From NCBI RefSeq assembly GCF_963855985.1, contig NC_087092.1, positions 15,128,001-15,192,000 of the forward strand: 64,000 nucleotides of DNA, read 5' to 3'. Positions 47,972-58,696 of the stretch are shown one piece after another. Under the pieces are notes generated by a model that was given only the letters and a program-made list of their open reading frames with translations, made no database searches and was not told the origin of the DNA. The translations under genes and the position numbers were made by a program. This DNA comes from Ostrinia nubilalis (taxonomy: Eukaryota > Arthropoda > Insecta > Lepidoptera > Crambidae). Each line of letters opens with the position of its first letter. Within the stretch, counting starts at the first letter, position 1.

Positions 47972-48005
47972 AATGACTGTAATAAGCACTTAAGTTATAT
48001 CTAAG

Positions 48006-51000
48006 TAGATATTAGCGTAAAAATAGTCGTGCTGTTGTCACTTACAATTGGCCCTAGCGGATATTAAACCATTTCAGTATTATTGATGGCCCAAAGTACG
48101 TTAATAGTTAATCGCAAATATTAACAACTATACTTAGCCAATGTGCCGCCGCTCAACCGAAAACGTTATCATAATACTGTAACGCATCCCTCGGGAACTA
48201 TGAGGTTTCCCAGATAAAAAGCGTCTATGGTATTTGGAAACTACGTTCTTCTGTATGAAATATTTTTTTAGTTAATCCTTACCCTTCAGAGAGAATCCCT
48301 TACAAATATTCCCAATTTTATTCATGTTAATTTGGACAACAAAATAGATCATCATGAAACTCTGTTAGTTCAATTTAAATTCAATAATTTACACAACACA
48401 AAGTTAAATAACAAATATTAATTTCATGAATAAATAATAATACCAAATACTTACAGAGATACATCAATCAACATTCATCATCACATTTATGTATGATGAA
48501 TGTTGTATAAGTATGGTACCCTACCACCCTCGAAAACATCGAAATAATTTCTTCGCAGTAGACCCCTGGCTACTAATGGAGCCCTAGCCCACTCGCATTA
48601 ATGACGTCTGTAGCATTTCCAAGGACGAATTTCGAGTCCCAAAGAACCGTAATGTCATTTGTCTGAGGCCGATCCCTCTGAAAGCTTTCGCCGCATTGTT
48701 TGTGAAGGACTCAAACTGTTTGTAGTATTGCATTAATCACTTACTTGGACTAGTTTCTCTATGGTTGCCAATTGCATTTGGCAATGCTTCATGAATATGA
48801 GCTACCTAATAGTTTATACTTAGAGTAGGTTTTAATCACTCTAGGGGCCAAATATGGCTTGCAAGTTGTGTATGGCGATACATTTTCTTGCAATTGTATA
48901 ATGGTGGCCCCGTGGTGGGACACGGTGTACAAATAAAGTGCCAACATCAGCTCATCTCTTATCCCACCGCTCGGGTTAACCGTGTCCTTGAATCTAAAAA
49001 GCGACTAACTATATCTCATAGTAATACTATACTACTAAGTAAGTATTAAATTCAGCAAATAAAACACTCTGCTAATTTATTGTGAGGCTCAATTTATACT
49101 TACAACACAATACCATAAAAACAACTCCACTTCGTTGTATCTAATCTACAAATCACACTGTGTAACATCCCATTATTTCTTCAAAACAAGACTGTAGCAT
49201 TATAACAAAACCCTCCTCTCACCTTATGTTAAAACGAGAAAGCTTGTAAAACAATTTGTTAATGATACCTACTTATATAACCGCGCTGGTTCGCCTTCCT
49301 GAGAATGATATTGCTAGAGCAAACGAAAAAAACATAGTAAGTGGCTCTTTTCGTGAAAAGATCTTAAGTTTAGGATGAGATACTTCCCAAGTCTTATAGA
49401 AAAATATTTTACAATTTCTATCGATAGGTTTTACTCTAATAATAGACTGAAAGCCTTGAAAGACTGTCATAAATCAATCATGTCTCATTGAATACCTAAA
49501 GAAGTAATTACTTTAAAAGTTCGAGCAACACGAGTCTCCGAAAAAAAATTGTATCTAGATAACATTGATAAATGTCTATCGAAATATTATACATCATCGA
49601 AATATTAATATGAGTGTACCTTTGTGATATTTTCGTTCATGTGTCGCAGCGTTTTAGTCTAATATAAATCAAGACAAGTTTGATTAAACGTCTTTGTTAT
49701 TTCTCGAGAGCACATTAAACAGTTCGTTGGTGGAGGGTTAGAGAAATTGTGAAGATAGTTCACTTGCAAATGTCCTACTGTTTAACGTGAATTATATTCT
49801 GTCATTAACATCAAATAATACCAAAGTTATATTGTTTACGTGGTTAACTGAACAAAATAAACTAAATAAGTAGTACTATCTCTACCTATATTATTATTTG
49901 GCCAATCTATCTATTATTCTAATGCAATCCTAGCCCATAAATCATGAGTACCTACGTTACGAAGACTAGTCTACGCTAGGAATCGTTACAGGGCTCTTCC
50001 CAGCTTAATTTAAAGACATTATCACATGAGCGAATAGTAGTACTAGGTGGTAGCAAACACCTTGGATCGACTTATGAGGGCTAATAATAGGCTATACCAA
50101 GCGAGGTCTATGCTCGTTACCCTTTCCACTCTCTTTGAATTGTGACGAAATAGGTACCTTTTAGTAAAATTATTTCTTTCCACGAGTTGCTATTTTATAT
50201 TTTCATGGAAAAGCCTGTTATATTAGAGAAGCAAAATAACCTCGTTAGCTTGAAAACAATTTATCAACACAAAGCGCCGCCCCAGCGTCCAGACATGATA
50301 CTCTGCACGAAATCTGATAAGACAAGCTAAATTATCTATTAAAATAAAATTTCAGAAGAATTGAATTTGCCATTTTATCCGGACAAAGCCCCAGACGACT
50401 GCCAACTACAGGCTAATGTTTTTATTTGCAAAGCAAAACCACGTTTCAAAGCAGGCTGCTTTGTACGTTTCTTTCACACATTTCATGAGTGACAGAGACA
50501 AATGATATAAACAAATTGTTCTACAGAGTAAGGCCTACCGTGTGTCAAGTCAAAATCTCATTTGTAAACATGATGTTCTGTTAAACCACTGAAATAACCG
50601 AGATTAATAGTATCGAATTAAAATAACTGAGCCACGGCTTCGTGTTCCAATAACAGTGCGTGGCGCGAATCAAAAATCAAGCTCTAGCTTGATCAGAACA
50701 GTTTAATCAGCAAAAAAAAGATTTACTTATCTTTTGAGTGCATCTGGATACTTACGATTGTCATCTGGATGTGCATACCACAGGATTTTTTTGTATCTCC
50801 ATTCTGAAGATACCTAAAGACTATAAGTTTGAGGAGTGGTATGAATAAGATTTAAAGATACAATTTAGAAACGGATTTAGGTCCGTTTGTGGAATCTTTG
50901 GAATTTACATAAGAGTGAATTACTAGGTCAAATCGATCTAGATCTAGGGTCTTCTTTTAGTGTTTCGTTCGTTTAATCACCCTGGCAACTACATAAAGCT

Positions 51001-51224
51001 GTATATTACAGTTTCCTACAGGGCCGTGTGTAATCTGCCGTGTCTGTTCTTGCTAGGGTTTCGCACATGATATTGAGATCATTAATTAATTAGACTCCAA
51101 TTACATGGTTTAAATTAGCATTCGTAGGGCGTCGAAAACCAGACAATTTACTAGCAAATTCATGGGTTTAATTTGTCAGTGTAGATTTTGACCAATGTTG
51201 CACATAAGTTTCATGTTTATTTAT
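48006..51224. other. No gene seen; unique DNA
   Basis: AT-rich, with no reading frame or paired ends that I can support. Confidence 0.5.
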
Positions 51225-51645
51225 GTAGTATCGTTCGTTTCAGCCGAAAGACGTCCACTGCTGGACAAAGGCCTCCCCCAAGGACTTCCACAAAGACCGG
51301 TCCTGCGCCGCTCGCATCCAGGCACCTCCCGCGACCTTCACCAGATCGTCGGTCCACCTAGTGGGACGCCTGCCCGTAGGTCTTCCGGCTCGTGTTCGCC
51401 ACTCAAGAACATTCCTGCCTGATTACTATGGGCCTCATAAGAAGGCTCAAGGTCACCCAAAGGGCGATGGAGCATGCTATGCTCGGAGTTTCCCTGCGTG
51501 ATCGAATCAGAAATGAGGAGATCCGTTGGAGAACCAGAGTGACTGACATAGCCCGCAGAATCACTAAAATCAAGTGGCAGTGGGTGGGGCACATAGCTCG
51601 TAGAGCTGATGGCCGTCGGGCAGGAAATTTCTTACGAAGTATAGC
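51225..51645 (-). mobile_element. RTE LINE 3' end with inverted 5' segment (twin priming)
   Basis: 51228-51418 on the minus strand encodes the RTE C-terminus (LEWRTRAGRP to WTSFG, stop) with an (AACG)n-like tail. The adjoining 51419-51640 encodes the preceding part of the same protein on the plus strand (RAMEHAMLGVSLRDRIRNEE, then WQWVGHIARRADGR). The two pieces are consecutive in the protein but face opposite ways. TTATGTAGTAT and TTACGAAGTAT flank the whole and may be a decayed duplication. Confidence 0.85.
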
Positions 51646-52922
51646 TAACCGAATTATCATGTTTGACATAGAAATAAGCGATTATTGAAGATGTCAAGAA
51701 AAATCCCCAAAAGTTGTCGATGGTGTATCTATTGGTTGGTCCAATTTTCCCGCCAAATCGGGTGTCGAGCAATAGACAAGGGTTTGCGAGTGGCAGCGGT
51801 CTAACGCGTACACTTCAACGGAAAACCGGAAAATAACTCTTGGGACTTGTAGTTTTTTCCCTGTGTTTTCCAATCTACGGAGACTGTAACTGTTTTCAAA
51901 TTCAAATGTAGAGCTTTCGAATTGGACCACGTTGAATGAAAAATGCGAGCAATTTATCTTTATAGACCTTACTATACATGCATGGACTTTGCCTAGGTAA
52001 ATTACGACATTTTTACATAAATATTCAAGTATTTGTATTTCAACAATGCAATGTAAAAATGTTAAAGTTGTTAAATAAACTTTTATTACTTTTATTTAAG
52101 CTGTGTAGTCAACTATTATACACTTAAATATTTTTACTACAGGGCCCTAAAAATAACTTTCAGTAAAGTATGGTAGGTACGAGTAAATTCAGTTGAAATA
52201 ACTTACTGGCTTTTTAGTTTTTATCATGGAATATTTTAACAGAGCATCATTAGGGAAAAACCATCTGCCTACATTCATTCACTCTTCATCACAATTCCCT
52301 ATATTGACAGCCATTCGTTGTAGAGATGACACACCCTCAGAAGTCCATAAAACTGAGACCTTTCAACTCGTAGTAAATTGAGGATTACTGGCCTGACCAG
52401 AAAAGGTCCTGGGGTCAAATAAGACTGGTCAAGGATATGAGGCTTAAAAAGGCAGGGCAAGGTCGGGCCTGTTAAATTATCTCTTTTGTAGCGAAATTGT
52501 GGTCATTTCTCTTGCGGGATGTTTCGCCTCAACATAAACGATAACAGGAACTTGGTTCGTTGCAGTTTATACCATACATCATTATCGTTTATTATCCACA
52601 TGAGCTTGCAAAAGTGTTTTATTAACCGAATCACGCAGTCGATTGATTGGCGTACCTATGTTTTGATTTTAGGTAAATAAGGCACTGGTAGCCATTATTG
52701 CGTTGCAATAAAAAATGTAAATTATGTTTTTTTTTCAATATATTCTACTACGAGGTCGGTTTAGTTAGTTTGTGCCTTCATTACGACGGTCCCTAGACTT
52801 TTAAAGCTCCATAATTCCTTTGAAAAATTACACCGTTTCGTCTGATTGAATTAAAGTGCTGTTTGCTTTAACGTGAAGTTGTAAACTTATTACTTATTTC
52901 ACGCTATGAATTACTGTGTACC
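51646..52922. other. No gene seen; unique DNA
   Basis: A 78-codon minus-strand frame (51694-51930) has no recognisable domain. Confidence 0.45.
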
Positions 52923-52924
52923 TA

Positions 52925-53765
52925 CAGTCCTCTCAACTTAAGCTGAGAATTGCATTTGTGTGAGTGCACACCGATAGTGTAGAGTGGCAATCGGCTTGAG
53001 GCGCGGCGCGTCCCGCGCATGGTTTAAACCGGTTTATACTAGTTTATAGCAAGCGGCCTGAGGCGCGGCGCGTCCGCCACGCGTCACTTCCCTGCCGCTC
53101 ACATACTTCACTTCACCCCCGGTACTGGTAGCAGATAGACGTGTAATTTTATGTAATTGTGTTCCAAATATTAGTGAAATGGCTCCTACTGTAAGTGAAT
53201 TTCCTGTACGAAAACCATTAAGCAGGCAAGTTAAACAAATGTTATGCTAATTGAATACGTATTTTAAAGGTGTGAACGAAAAGTTTTTAGTCTGTTTTTA
53301 TTTTGTAATTTTATAAATTTGGAATTATCACTTATAATATCACTTAAAATAAATATTTTATTTACCGTTAAAATAGATATTGTTGCAATAAATCCCGTGA
53401 AGTGATAATTCTATAGTAAAAATGCAACATAATAGTTTAAAATATTTTATAAATTTGTTTGTCTTTTTGTTGTATTTTGTAAGGCTGGCTGGACGCCCTC
53501 TCTATAAACGGTGCTCGCAGAATATCAGCGAATACAGAGGTACTTCGTGCCTTGGCAATTGGCATATGCTGAGCGAGGACCTGTTTTTATTTATTTATTT
53601 ATTTAAAAGGATGTGTCAAGTGTTGTTACATCGGCCCAATTGGTAGCTAGTGTTTTATGGAGTTCCTTTTAATAAAACATTAATTTTATTTGTATGTGTT
53701 TTACTAACTGTACTTTTGACGATCACTCACACAAATGCAATTCTCAGCTTAAGTTGATAGGACTG
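52925..53765. mobile_element. TA-flanked inverted-repeat element with CpG-rich core
   Basis: The ~43-bp inverted ends pair CAGTCCTCTCAACTTAAGCT (left) with AGCTTAAGTTGATAGGACTG (right), continuing to GAATTGCATTTGTGTGAGTG. TA lies outside both (52923-52924, 53766-53767). The core holds a CpG-rich block with a 22-bp direct repeat CGGC.TGAGGCGCGGCGCGTC (52992, 53054), then an ATG in good context (53179) followed after four codons by a GTAAGT (53191). A frame at 53422-53646 is not recognisable. It may carry a captured promoter and first exon, but this is speculative. Confidence 0.75.
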
Positions 53766-53767
53766 TA

Positions 53768-53931
53768 CCATGAGTTTACGTAAGGTGTGCTCGCTAGCGA
53801 GTACGTCAAAAATCTCTATGAAGATTTTGTTTCTTGAAAGTAGCCGCTAGGGGCGCTGCACAATATGTCATACAATGAATGTCATTTTTTTTACGCAGTC
53901 GCTAGCGAGCACACCTAACGTAAACTCATGG
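53768..53931. mobile_element. TA-flanked MITE abutting the previous element
   Basis: CCATGAGTTTACGTAAGGTG at the left and CACCTAACGTAAACTCATGG at the right pair over ~40 bp, including GCTCGCTAGCGA. TA at 53766-53767 is shared with the neighbour; the other TA is at 53932-53933. Confidence 0.85.
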
Positions 53932-54094
53932 TAAGCACACTGAAGAGTAAAGAAAATCATAGAAAATGACTCGTCATACTAAATAAAAGGAGAGTCGTTT
54001 AGCGGAATCTTTTAATTTAAGTATGTGCAATAAAAGTACCTATACGTACATAATCATTAGTCATAGAATGACAATGTCTTGTACTTAATACTTA

Positions 54095-54212
54095 GGCTGA
54101 GTTGCACCATCTTACTTTGACTGTAACAAACGTCAAAAATCTGTCAAGCTCCATACAAAAATCACTGGTATTCGTTATAGTTACGGTCAAAGTTTGGTGG
54201 TGCAACTCAGCC
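54095..54212. mobile_element. GGCTGAG MITE, copy 4
   Basis: GGCTGAGTTGCACCATCTTA at the left, GGTGGTGCAACTCAGCC at the right, TTA on both sides (54092-54094, 54213-54215). The best preserved of the five. Confidence 0.85.
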
Positions 54213-54509
54213 TTAGTGATATTTATATAAAGATTCACTTTAAAGTGATTACTTCGTTATGTCCCTAAATAAATGCACAAAACAATAGACGACATTGTGT
54301 ACATAAAATTACTTTATCTGACAATAGTCTACCTGATTATCTATTTCCTGATGTAGGTATCTACCTATATCAATAACATGATCCTAGTTGTTCGAAATAA
54401 ATTAATATGTACTATATTATAATCTGTGTGTGTAAACAGGTCACACGATGACAAAACAGCTAAAGCAAGGTGTTCGTAAGTGCTGACTGGAGCGTGTGGG
54501 TGTGGTCGA

Positions 54510-54685
54510 TTAGATATAGTCATTCATTTGCAAGGAAACTATGATGTAGTTAATAGTCAAGGACAGAACCGCGGGCACGAGGTACATTCCGACCCGCATG
54601 GTGGGCAGTAGCACCATCTTGAGGGGCTCCACGGAAACCAACTTGTGGAAATCCTTTAGGCTCTTCTGAACGGTCAACTCAAGAT
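54510..54685 (-). CDS. Gr gene A, exon 4 (C-terminus)
   Basis: The acceptor TTTGTTTCAG precedes 54685 and the frame runs 58 residues to TAA at 54510. It contains VQKSLKDFHKLVS, then MRVGMYLVPAVLSLTINYII (the seventh transmembrane segment) and SLQMNDYI. It aligns residue by residue with gene B exon 4 (60802-60971), being two codons longer near the start. Confidence 0.85.
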
Positions 54686-54811
54686 CTGAAACAAACATTA
54701 GCTTATTTTTTTCTTGATGTTTTTTCATGTCAACACTGTTAGCTTTGTAAAGCAATATATTGTACCGGATCGCAACGCATACATGAAGTAACTCATAGAA
54801 AAGGTCTATAC

Positions 54812-54942
54812 CTGTACGACATAGAATCTGTGCCAAAGTTTGTTCACTTTTTGTCCGTTCCATGCAACGGCCAAAAGTATAGCACTGAATGAAAGAAGGC
54901 GGTATAGTCCAGTAGAATTAGCTTTTAAATCGGAAATATTTC
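54812..54942 (-). pseudogene. Gr gene A, exon 3, frame-disrupted
   Basis: The first part reads STGLYRLLSFSAILLAVAWN and GQKV, matching YRLVLFGAEHVVIAWSGQKV of gene B. The end, EQTLAQILCRT before the donor at 54811, matches KRVLAQAITRT but is in another frame. Net length is 131 versus 148 in gene B. The 5' ~35 bases lie inside the left arm of the inverted repeat. Confidence 0.75.
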
Positions 54943-55500
54943 CTACAAAAGATTTTGTTGTTTTAATGGCTTCATTGGTTGCCCATTAAGACTCTCCTAA
55001 GTTTTCGACTTCGACGGAGTTGTGCTTAAGTGGTGGGGGCCCCCGAAAGGGGCGTTTTTTCGGTTTTCCGATTATACCGCGTAAAGGACTTACCCTATCA
55101 AAAAGTGGTCTTCATGACGGTTAAAGGGCACTTAATCCTGCATTGAATAAGACCAAATTCATATGTTTTGGACAAACCGTTCTCGCGCTAAAGTTCGGCA
55201 AAGTAGAAAATATACGTATAATTAATGACCCTCTCCATGTCCAATGGTTTGTTACCCACAGGCTTCCAAGTCTTGAAAAGGGCCACCTCAACCAGTGTAA
55301 CCCTATCAAGGCTTACGAGCTTGATGCGCCTATCCTTGTTCGTCCCAGCCGTTCCTTAACTGCGGTTGCTGCACCTCTTCCTGGCACTCACCTGAACGAC
55401 TCTGTGTTACCTACTGTGGCTGCCCCTCTTCCTTGTATCCTCCTGCATGACTACGTTGCCTAGCCGTATGCCTGGTCTAAGGTTCGACGCCAAAAATCAA
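54909..55500. repeat. Long inverted repeat, left arm
   Basis: About 590 bp, complementary to 55734-56338 with scattered mismatches. The arm includes the exon 3 acceptor, ATTAAGACTCTCCTAAG, a GGGGGCCCCCGAAAGGGG short hairpin and a 106-codon frame (55143-55463, plus). That frame starts LNKTKFICFG, like the thumb region of a LINE reverse transcriptase, and ends in a duplicated AVAAPLPGT-type phrase. Confidence 0.9.
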
Positions 55501-55733
55501 CAACAACAAGTTCATATTAAAACGCTGAAGAGTTTTTTGTTTGTTTGTTTGAACGCGCTAATCTTAAGAATTGCTAGTTTGATTGAAATCATTATTTTTG
55601 TGTTGAATAGCTCATACATTGAGGAAGGCTATAGGATATATACAATCACTCTACGACTAATAGAGGCGAAGCAGTAAAGAAAAATGTTGCAAGCACGGGA
55701 AATAGTATTTAAACTATTTTCACTCGTACGAAG
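55501..55733 (+). repeat. Spacer of the inverted repeat; also in gene B intron
   Basis: It contains CGCTGAAGAG...GAACGCGCTAATCTTA, GAGGAAGGCTATAGG and AAAATGTTGCAAGCACGGGA. The same dispersed repeat occupies 61490-61700 in the equivalent intron of gene B, in the same orientation. Confidence 0.65.
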
Positions 55734-56338
55734 TTGATTTTGTGGCGTCGAACCTTGGACCAGGCATATGGCTAAGCAATGAAATCGTACAGGAGGGTAC
55801 AAGGAAGAGGGGCAGCCACATTAGGTAACACAGAGTCGTTCAGGAGAGTGCCAGGAAGAGGTGCAGCAACCGCAGTTAAGGAACGGCTGGGACGAACAAG
55901 GATAAGCGAATCAAACTCGTGAGCCTTGTTAGGGTTACACTGGTTAAGGCGACCCTTTACAAGGCTTGGAAGCATGTGGGTAACAAGCCATTGGACGTGG
56001 AGAGGGTCATTAATTATACGTATATTTTCTACTTTGCCGAACTTTAGCGCGAGAACGGTTTGTCCAAAACATATGAATTTGGTCTTATTCAATGCAGGAT
56101 TAAGTGCCCTTTAACCGTCATGAAGACCACTTTTCGATAGGGTAAGTCCTTTACGCGGTATAACCGGAAAACCGAAAAAAACGCCCCTTTCGGGGGGCCC
56201 CACCACTTAAGCACAACTCCGTCGAAGTCGAAAACTTAGGAGAGTCTTAATGGGCAACCAATGAAGCCATTAAAGCAAAAAAATCTTTTGTAGGAATTAT
56301 TTCCGATTTAATCAGTTTTTGTGTTTAATTCTACTGGC
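55734..56338. repeat. Long inverted repeat, right arm
   Basis: Complement of the left arm, with the mirrored 106-codon frame on the minus strand (55772-56092). Its outer end carries, on the plus strand, a mirrored and decayed copy of the exon 3 boundary (TCTTTTGTAGGAATTATTTC ... TAATTCTACTGG). Confidence 0.9.
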
Positions 56339-56468
56339 CTAGTATGTTGTCCTAAACAGAGTCAAATTAAAAGTATATCCCTGAAATTAAAAACGTTTTG
56401 AAATCAATTTTATTCTTTCAAAAATATACATATACCTAACATCGTTCAATTTTATCTTAAAAACATAC

Positions 56469-56543
56469 TGTTATTAGTCCACTGACCACCACATAGGATA
56501 CGAATATCAACTGTGGTATTACTGACGCTAATAAAAGAAATAT
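56469..56543 (-). CDS. Gr gene A, exon 2
   Basis: Acceptor TTTATTTCAG, 25 codons (IFLLLASVIPQLIFVSYVVV then SGLIT), donor GTATGT. It matches gene B exon 2 (ILLLLATVVPHFIFVAYSCI). Together with the end of exon 1 and exon 3 it supplies a transmembrane segment. Confidence 0.8.
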
Positions 56544-56582
56544 CTGAAATAAAAATGTTCAAACGTAACAATATACCTAATA

Positions 56583-56942
56583 CAGGGTGTAGTTTTGTAA
56601 AACAACGCCCATCTCAGGGGTAGTATACACGACAGTAATGCCAAAAAAAACGTTTTAAATTTTCATGGAAAAATTCATGAAATCAGGTATAATGGTATTA
56701 TTACGCGGGCGACCGATAGGTCAGTCCCCCGCTCTCCCGGGGCGGCGGCCGCATGTGTTCGGTGGTGTAGCGGGGTACGCGGGGGTGGTGCGGGCGGTAA
56801 CAAGCGCCGTCTCGAAAGTTTTTTGAACAAAGTTTTTTACTAATAAAATAATATTTAAAATTTTATTCATTTTTATCTTGCAATTACTTTCATGTGTACT
56901 GCCACTCCTGAAATGGGCGTGGTTTTATAAAACCACACCCTG
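56583..56942. mobile_element. TA-flanked MITE in Gr gene A intron 1
   Basis: CAGGGTGTAGTTTTGTAAAA at the left, TTTTATAAAACCACACCCTG at the right, with AACGCCCATCTCAGG and CCTGAAATGGGCGT inside. TA on both sides (56581-56582, 56943-56944). It shares CAGGGTGT ends with 13769-14020 but the rest differs. The core has a CpG-rich block (56701-56800). Confidence 0.8.
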
Positions 56943-57184
56943 TATAAGTACAATAAATGCTCAATAGAATAACTGCCGCAAAAGTGCTGCCACAATCAAG
57001 TCAAACTAGCACTATACTGGTTATGTATAGTATTGTTATCTTTTGTAGGAAAACACAAGAAATAAAAATAGATGTCATTGCATATAATGCTCTCGGATAA
57101 TATATGACCATGGACCACCTCTATTTGTTGTTAGACAGCACTTTCCAGTCAGGGTCTTACACTATGGCCAAAACAAGTATTTAC

Positions 57185-57855
57185 GAGGTGACCAGAGTGG
57201 TGCAATTGTCGGTACACGCAGGCAAAACTTTTGAGACGGTCCCCAAGTAAGCTCTCAGCGACTGCAAGCTTGATCAAGGCCCTATCAGTTCTGAGCAGTA
57301 TCCTTATTATAGCAACAACAGAATAATACATGAGAACACTCAGCATTGCGCGACCATAGCACCAAACTTCCAGTAACATGAACAAATAAATCGAAGGTCT
57401 TGACATTTTCAAATGGGAACTGATATAAACGTACAAAAACACCTCTACAAGAAGTCTAAATACAGCAAAAACGATCATTAAATTTAAGACTCTTTTATTA
57501 AGTTGTTTAAGAGCTTTACTGTAGTGTTTATCGCGCTTCACAGTTTTATGACATGCAGTTAAATTCGACAGAAGCTTTCTAAATTCACCACCAAATCTTG
57601 GGCCGAAATAGAAGATTGTCAGAGCACTATAGAGTTTGTTTGATAAATAAAAACACGTCAAAATATACTCTTTCCAACCATGTCCCAAGGAGTGTAAAAT
57701 AAAAATAAAGTTTTCATTAATGACTAAAAACTGAATGATTAACTCAGTGAATATCATACAAATACTAAAAACGCGTTTACGAAGCGTCTGAAACATAAGG
57801 TCATAATACACGTTAAATATTTTTTCAAGTGAAAACAGTAGTAGTAGTAGTAACA
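57185..57855 (-). CDS. Gr gene A, exon 1 (transmembrane region)
   Basis: An open frame of 224 residues read from the ATG next to the poly-T, with hydrophobic stretches (for example VFSICMIFTELIIQFLVI, LNLMIVFAVFRLLVEVFLYV, SIYLFMLLEVW) and a cytoplasmic-type stretch before a donor at 57184 (CTC|GTAAAT). The end, LLGDRLKSFACVYRQL, matches LLESVECIQKSFAQL of gene B. The exon probably continued upstream before a LINE end inserted at 57856, so the native N-terminus (perhaps 30 or more residues) is missing. Gr identity rests on the membrane pattern plus linkage to the typical Gr C-terminal exon. Confidence 0.75.
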
Positions 57856-58082
57856 TTTTTTTTTTTTTTTTTTATGTGATAGGAGGCAAACGAGCAGACG
57901 GATCACCTGATGGTAAGTGATTACCGTCGCCCATAGACACCCGCAGACCCAGGGGCGTTACAGGTGCGTTGCCGGCCTTTAAGATAAAGGTACGCTCTCC
58001 TCTTGAAAGCTTGCAGGTCGTATCCGTCCGGAAACACCGCAGACGACAGTCCATTCCACAGTTTGGTTGTACGGGGCAGGAA
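57856..58082 (-). mobile_element. LINE 3' end with poly(A), at the Gr gene A 5' exon
   Basis: On the minus strand it reads through TTKLWNGLSSAVFPDGYDLQ and AFKRR (the C-terminus of a CR1-like LINE, with frameshifts), then CACTTACCATCAGGTGATCC and a poly(A) of ~18 (poly-T at 57856-57873). The CATCAGGTGA tail is the one borrowed by the SINEs at 30.7 and 39.2 kb. Confidence 0.8.
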
Positions 58083-58195
58083 GTTATTATATATTTATAA
58101 ATCCAATATTACTTCAACAAGACAATAAACCTAACATTTAACTGTCGTGGAACCTGTAAGTTTGTTTGTAGGAAGATCGGTAATCGGTGAAATTA

Positions 58196-58293
58196 ACCTA
58201 GGCGCAGACCACCGACTTTTATTTGGCCGATAGTTGAATTGGGCTATAAATCTAACTATCGGCCAACTAAAAGTCGCTGGTGTGCGCCTAGGC
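58196..58293. mobile_element. MITE, CCTAGGCGCAGACCACCGAC ends
   Basis: Short (98 bp) near-palindromic relative of 10426-10571, with TTA on both sides (58193-58195, 58294-58296). Confidence 0.8.
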
Positions 58294-58335
58294 TTAAAGA
58301 TACCGAACGGATTTTGAAAATTCTTTCACCAGTAA

Positions 58336-58464
58336 GGGCGCATTCATACGGGATACGTCTTTGACGATACGTTAAAAAACACGATACGTTTTGTTGATGG
58401 ATTGTTCACATTAATTACGGAATCGTGTTTTTTCACGATTCGTCAAAATATCCGAATTGATTTT
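58336..58464 (+). repeat. ACGATTCGT-rich repeat, left half; LTR element inside
   Basis: ATTGTTCACA...GTGTTTTTTCACGATTCGT here is inverted relative to ACGAATCGTG...TGTGAACAAC at 60600-60662. The LTR retrotransposon seems to have inserted into a foldback-like repeat; the other half runs from 60457 to about 60664. Confidence 0.5.
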
Positions 58465-58681
58465 TGTGCCATGTTGGGGGACCGTATGAATGAGACACGG
58501 GTTGTAGTTAGTCTCTCTGATATTAATCTGTTTATTAACACGAACTGCGTGACTATTTATACGATATAGATTAAAGGTAAATGACGTCACAGCATCAGCA
58601 CTATACGTGATAAATGTGCTGACACTGTGAACGTGATCAAGATAAGATATGAAGAGATTTAGTATTGTGCATACCGGCACA
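58465..58681 (-). repeat. 3' LTR
   Basis: 217 bp; downstream in element sense. Next to it lies the polypurine tract. Confidence 0.93.
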
Positions 58682-58684
58682 GTA

Positions 58685-58696
58685 CTCCCCCCCTTT
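58685..58696 (-). promoter_or_regulatory. Polypurine tract
   Basis: AAAGGGGGGGAG on the minus strand, three bases from the 3' LTR, the usual primer for second-strand synthesis. Confidence 0.85.

Larger units (their letters stand above)
54510..57855 (-). pseudogene. Gustatory receptor gene A (Gr), probably broken
   Basis: Insect Grs are seven-transmembrane ligand-gated channels of taste neurons. Four exons on the minus strand resemble a Gr: exon 1 at 57185-57855 (several hydrophobic segments), exon 2 at 56469-56543, exon 3 at 54812-54942 and exon 4 at 54510-54685 with the C-terminal signature VLSLTINYIIVSLQMN, close to the TYxxxxxQ motif of the family. Exons 2 to 4 have clear paralogues in gene B. 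Exon 3 is 17 bases shorter than in gene B and its two halves are in different frames, and its acceptor is one base out of phase with exon 2. A LINE end abuts the 5' side of exon 1. Splice sites are my reading by eye; an assembly error could mimic the frameshifts. Confidence 0.75.

Noticed and set aside
55143..55463. Mirrored 106-codon frames (also 55772-56092) as a functional gene pair
   Set aside because: They start without a native ATG (TTG), look like a fragment of LINE reverse transcriptase, and their duplication follows from the inverted repeat.
57872..58054. 60-codon minus-strand frame as a gene
   Set aside because: It is a shifted frame of the LINE C-terminus and its CATCAGGTGA 3' UTR.
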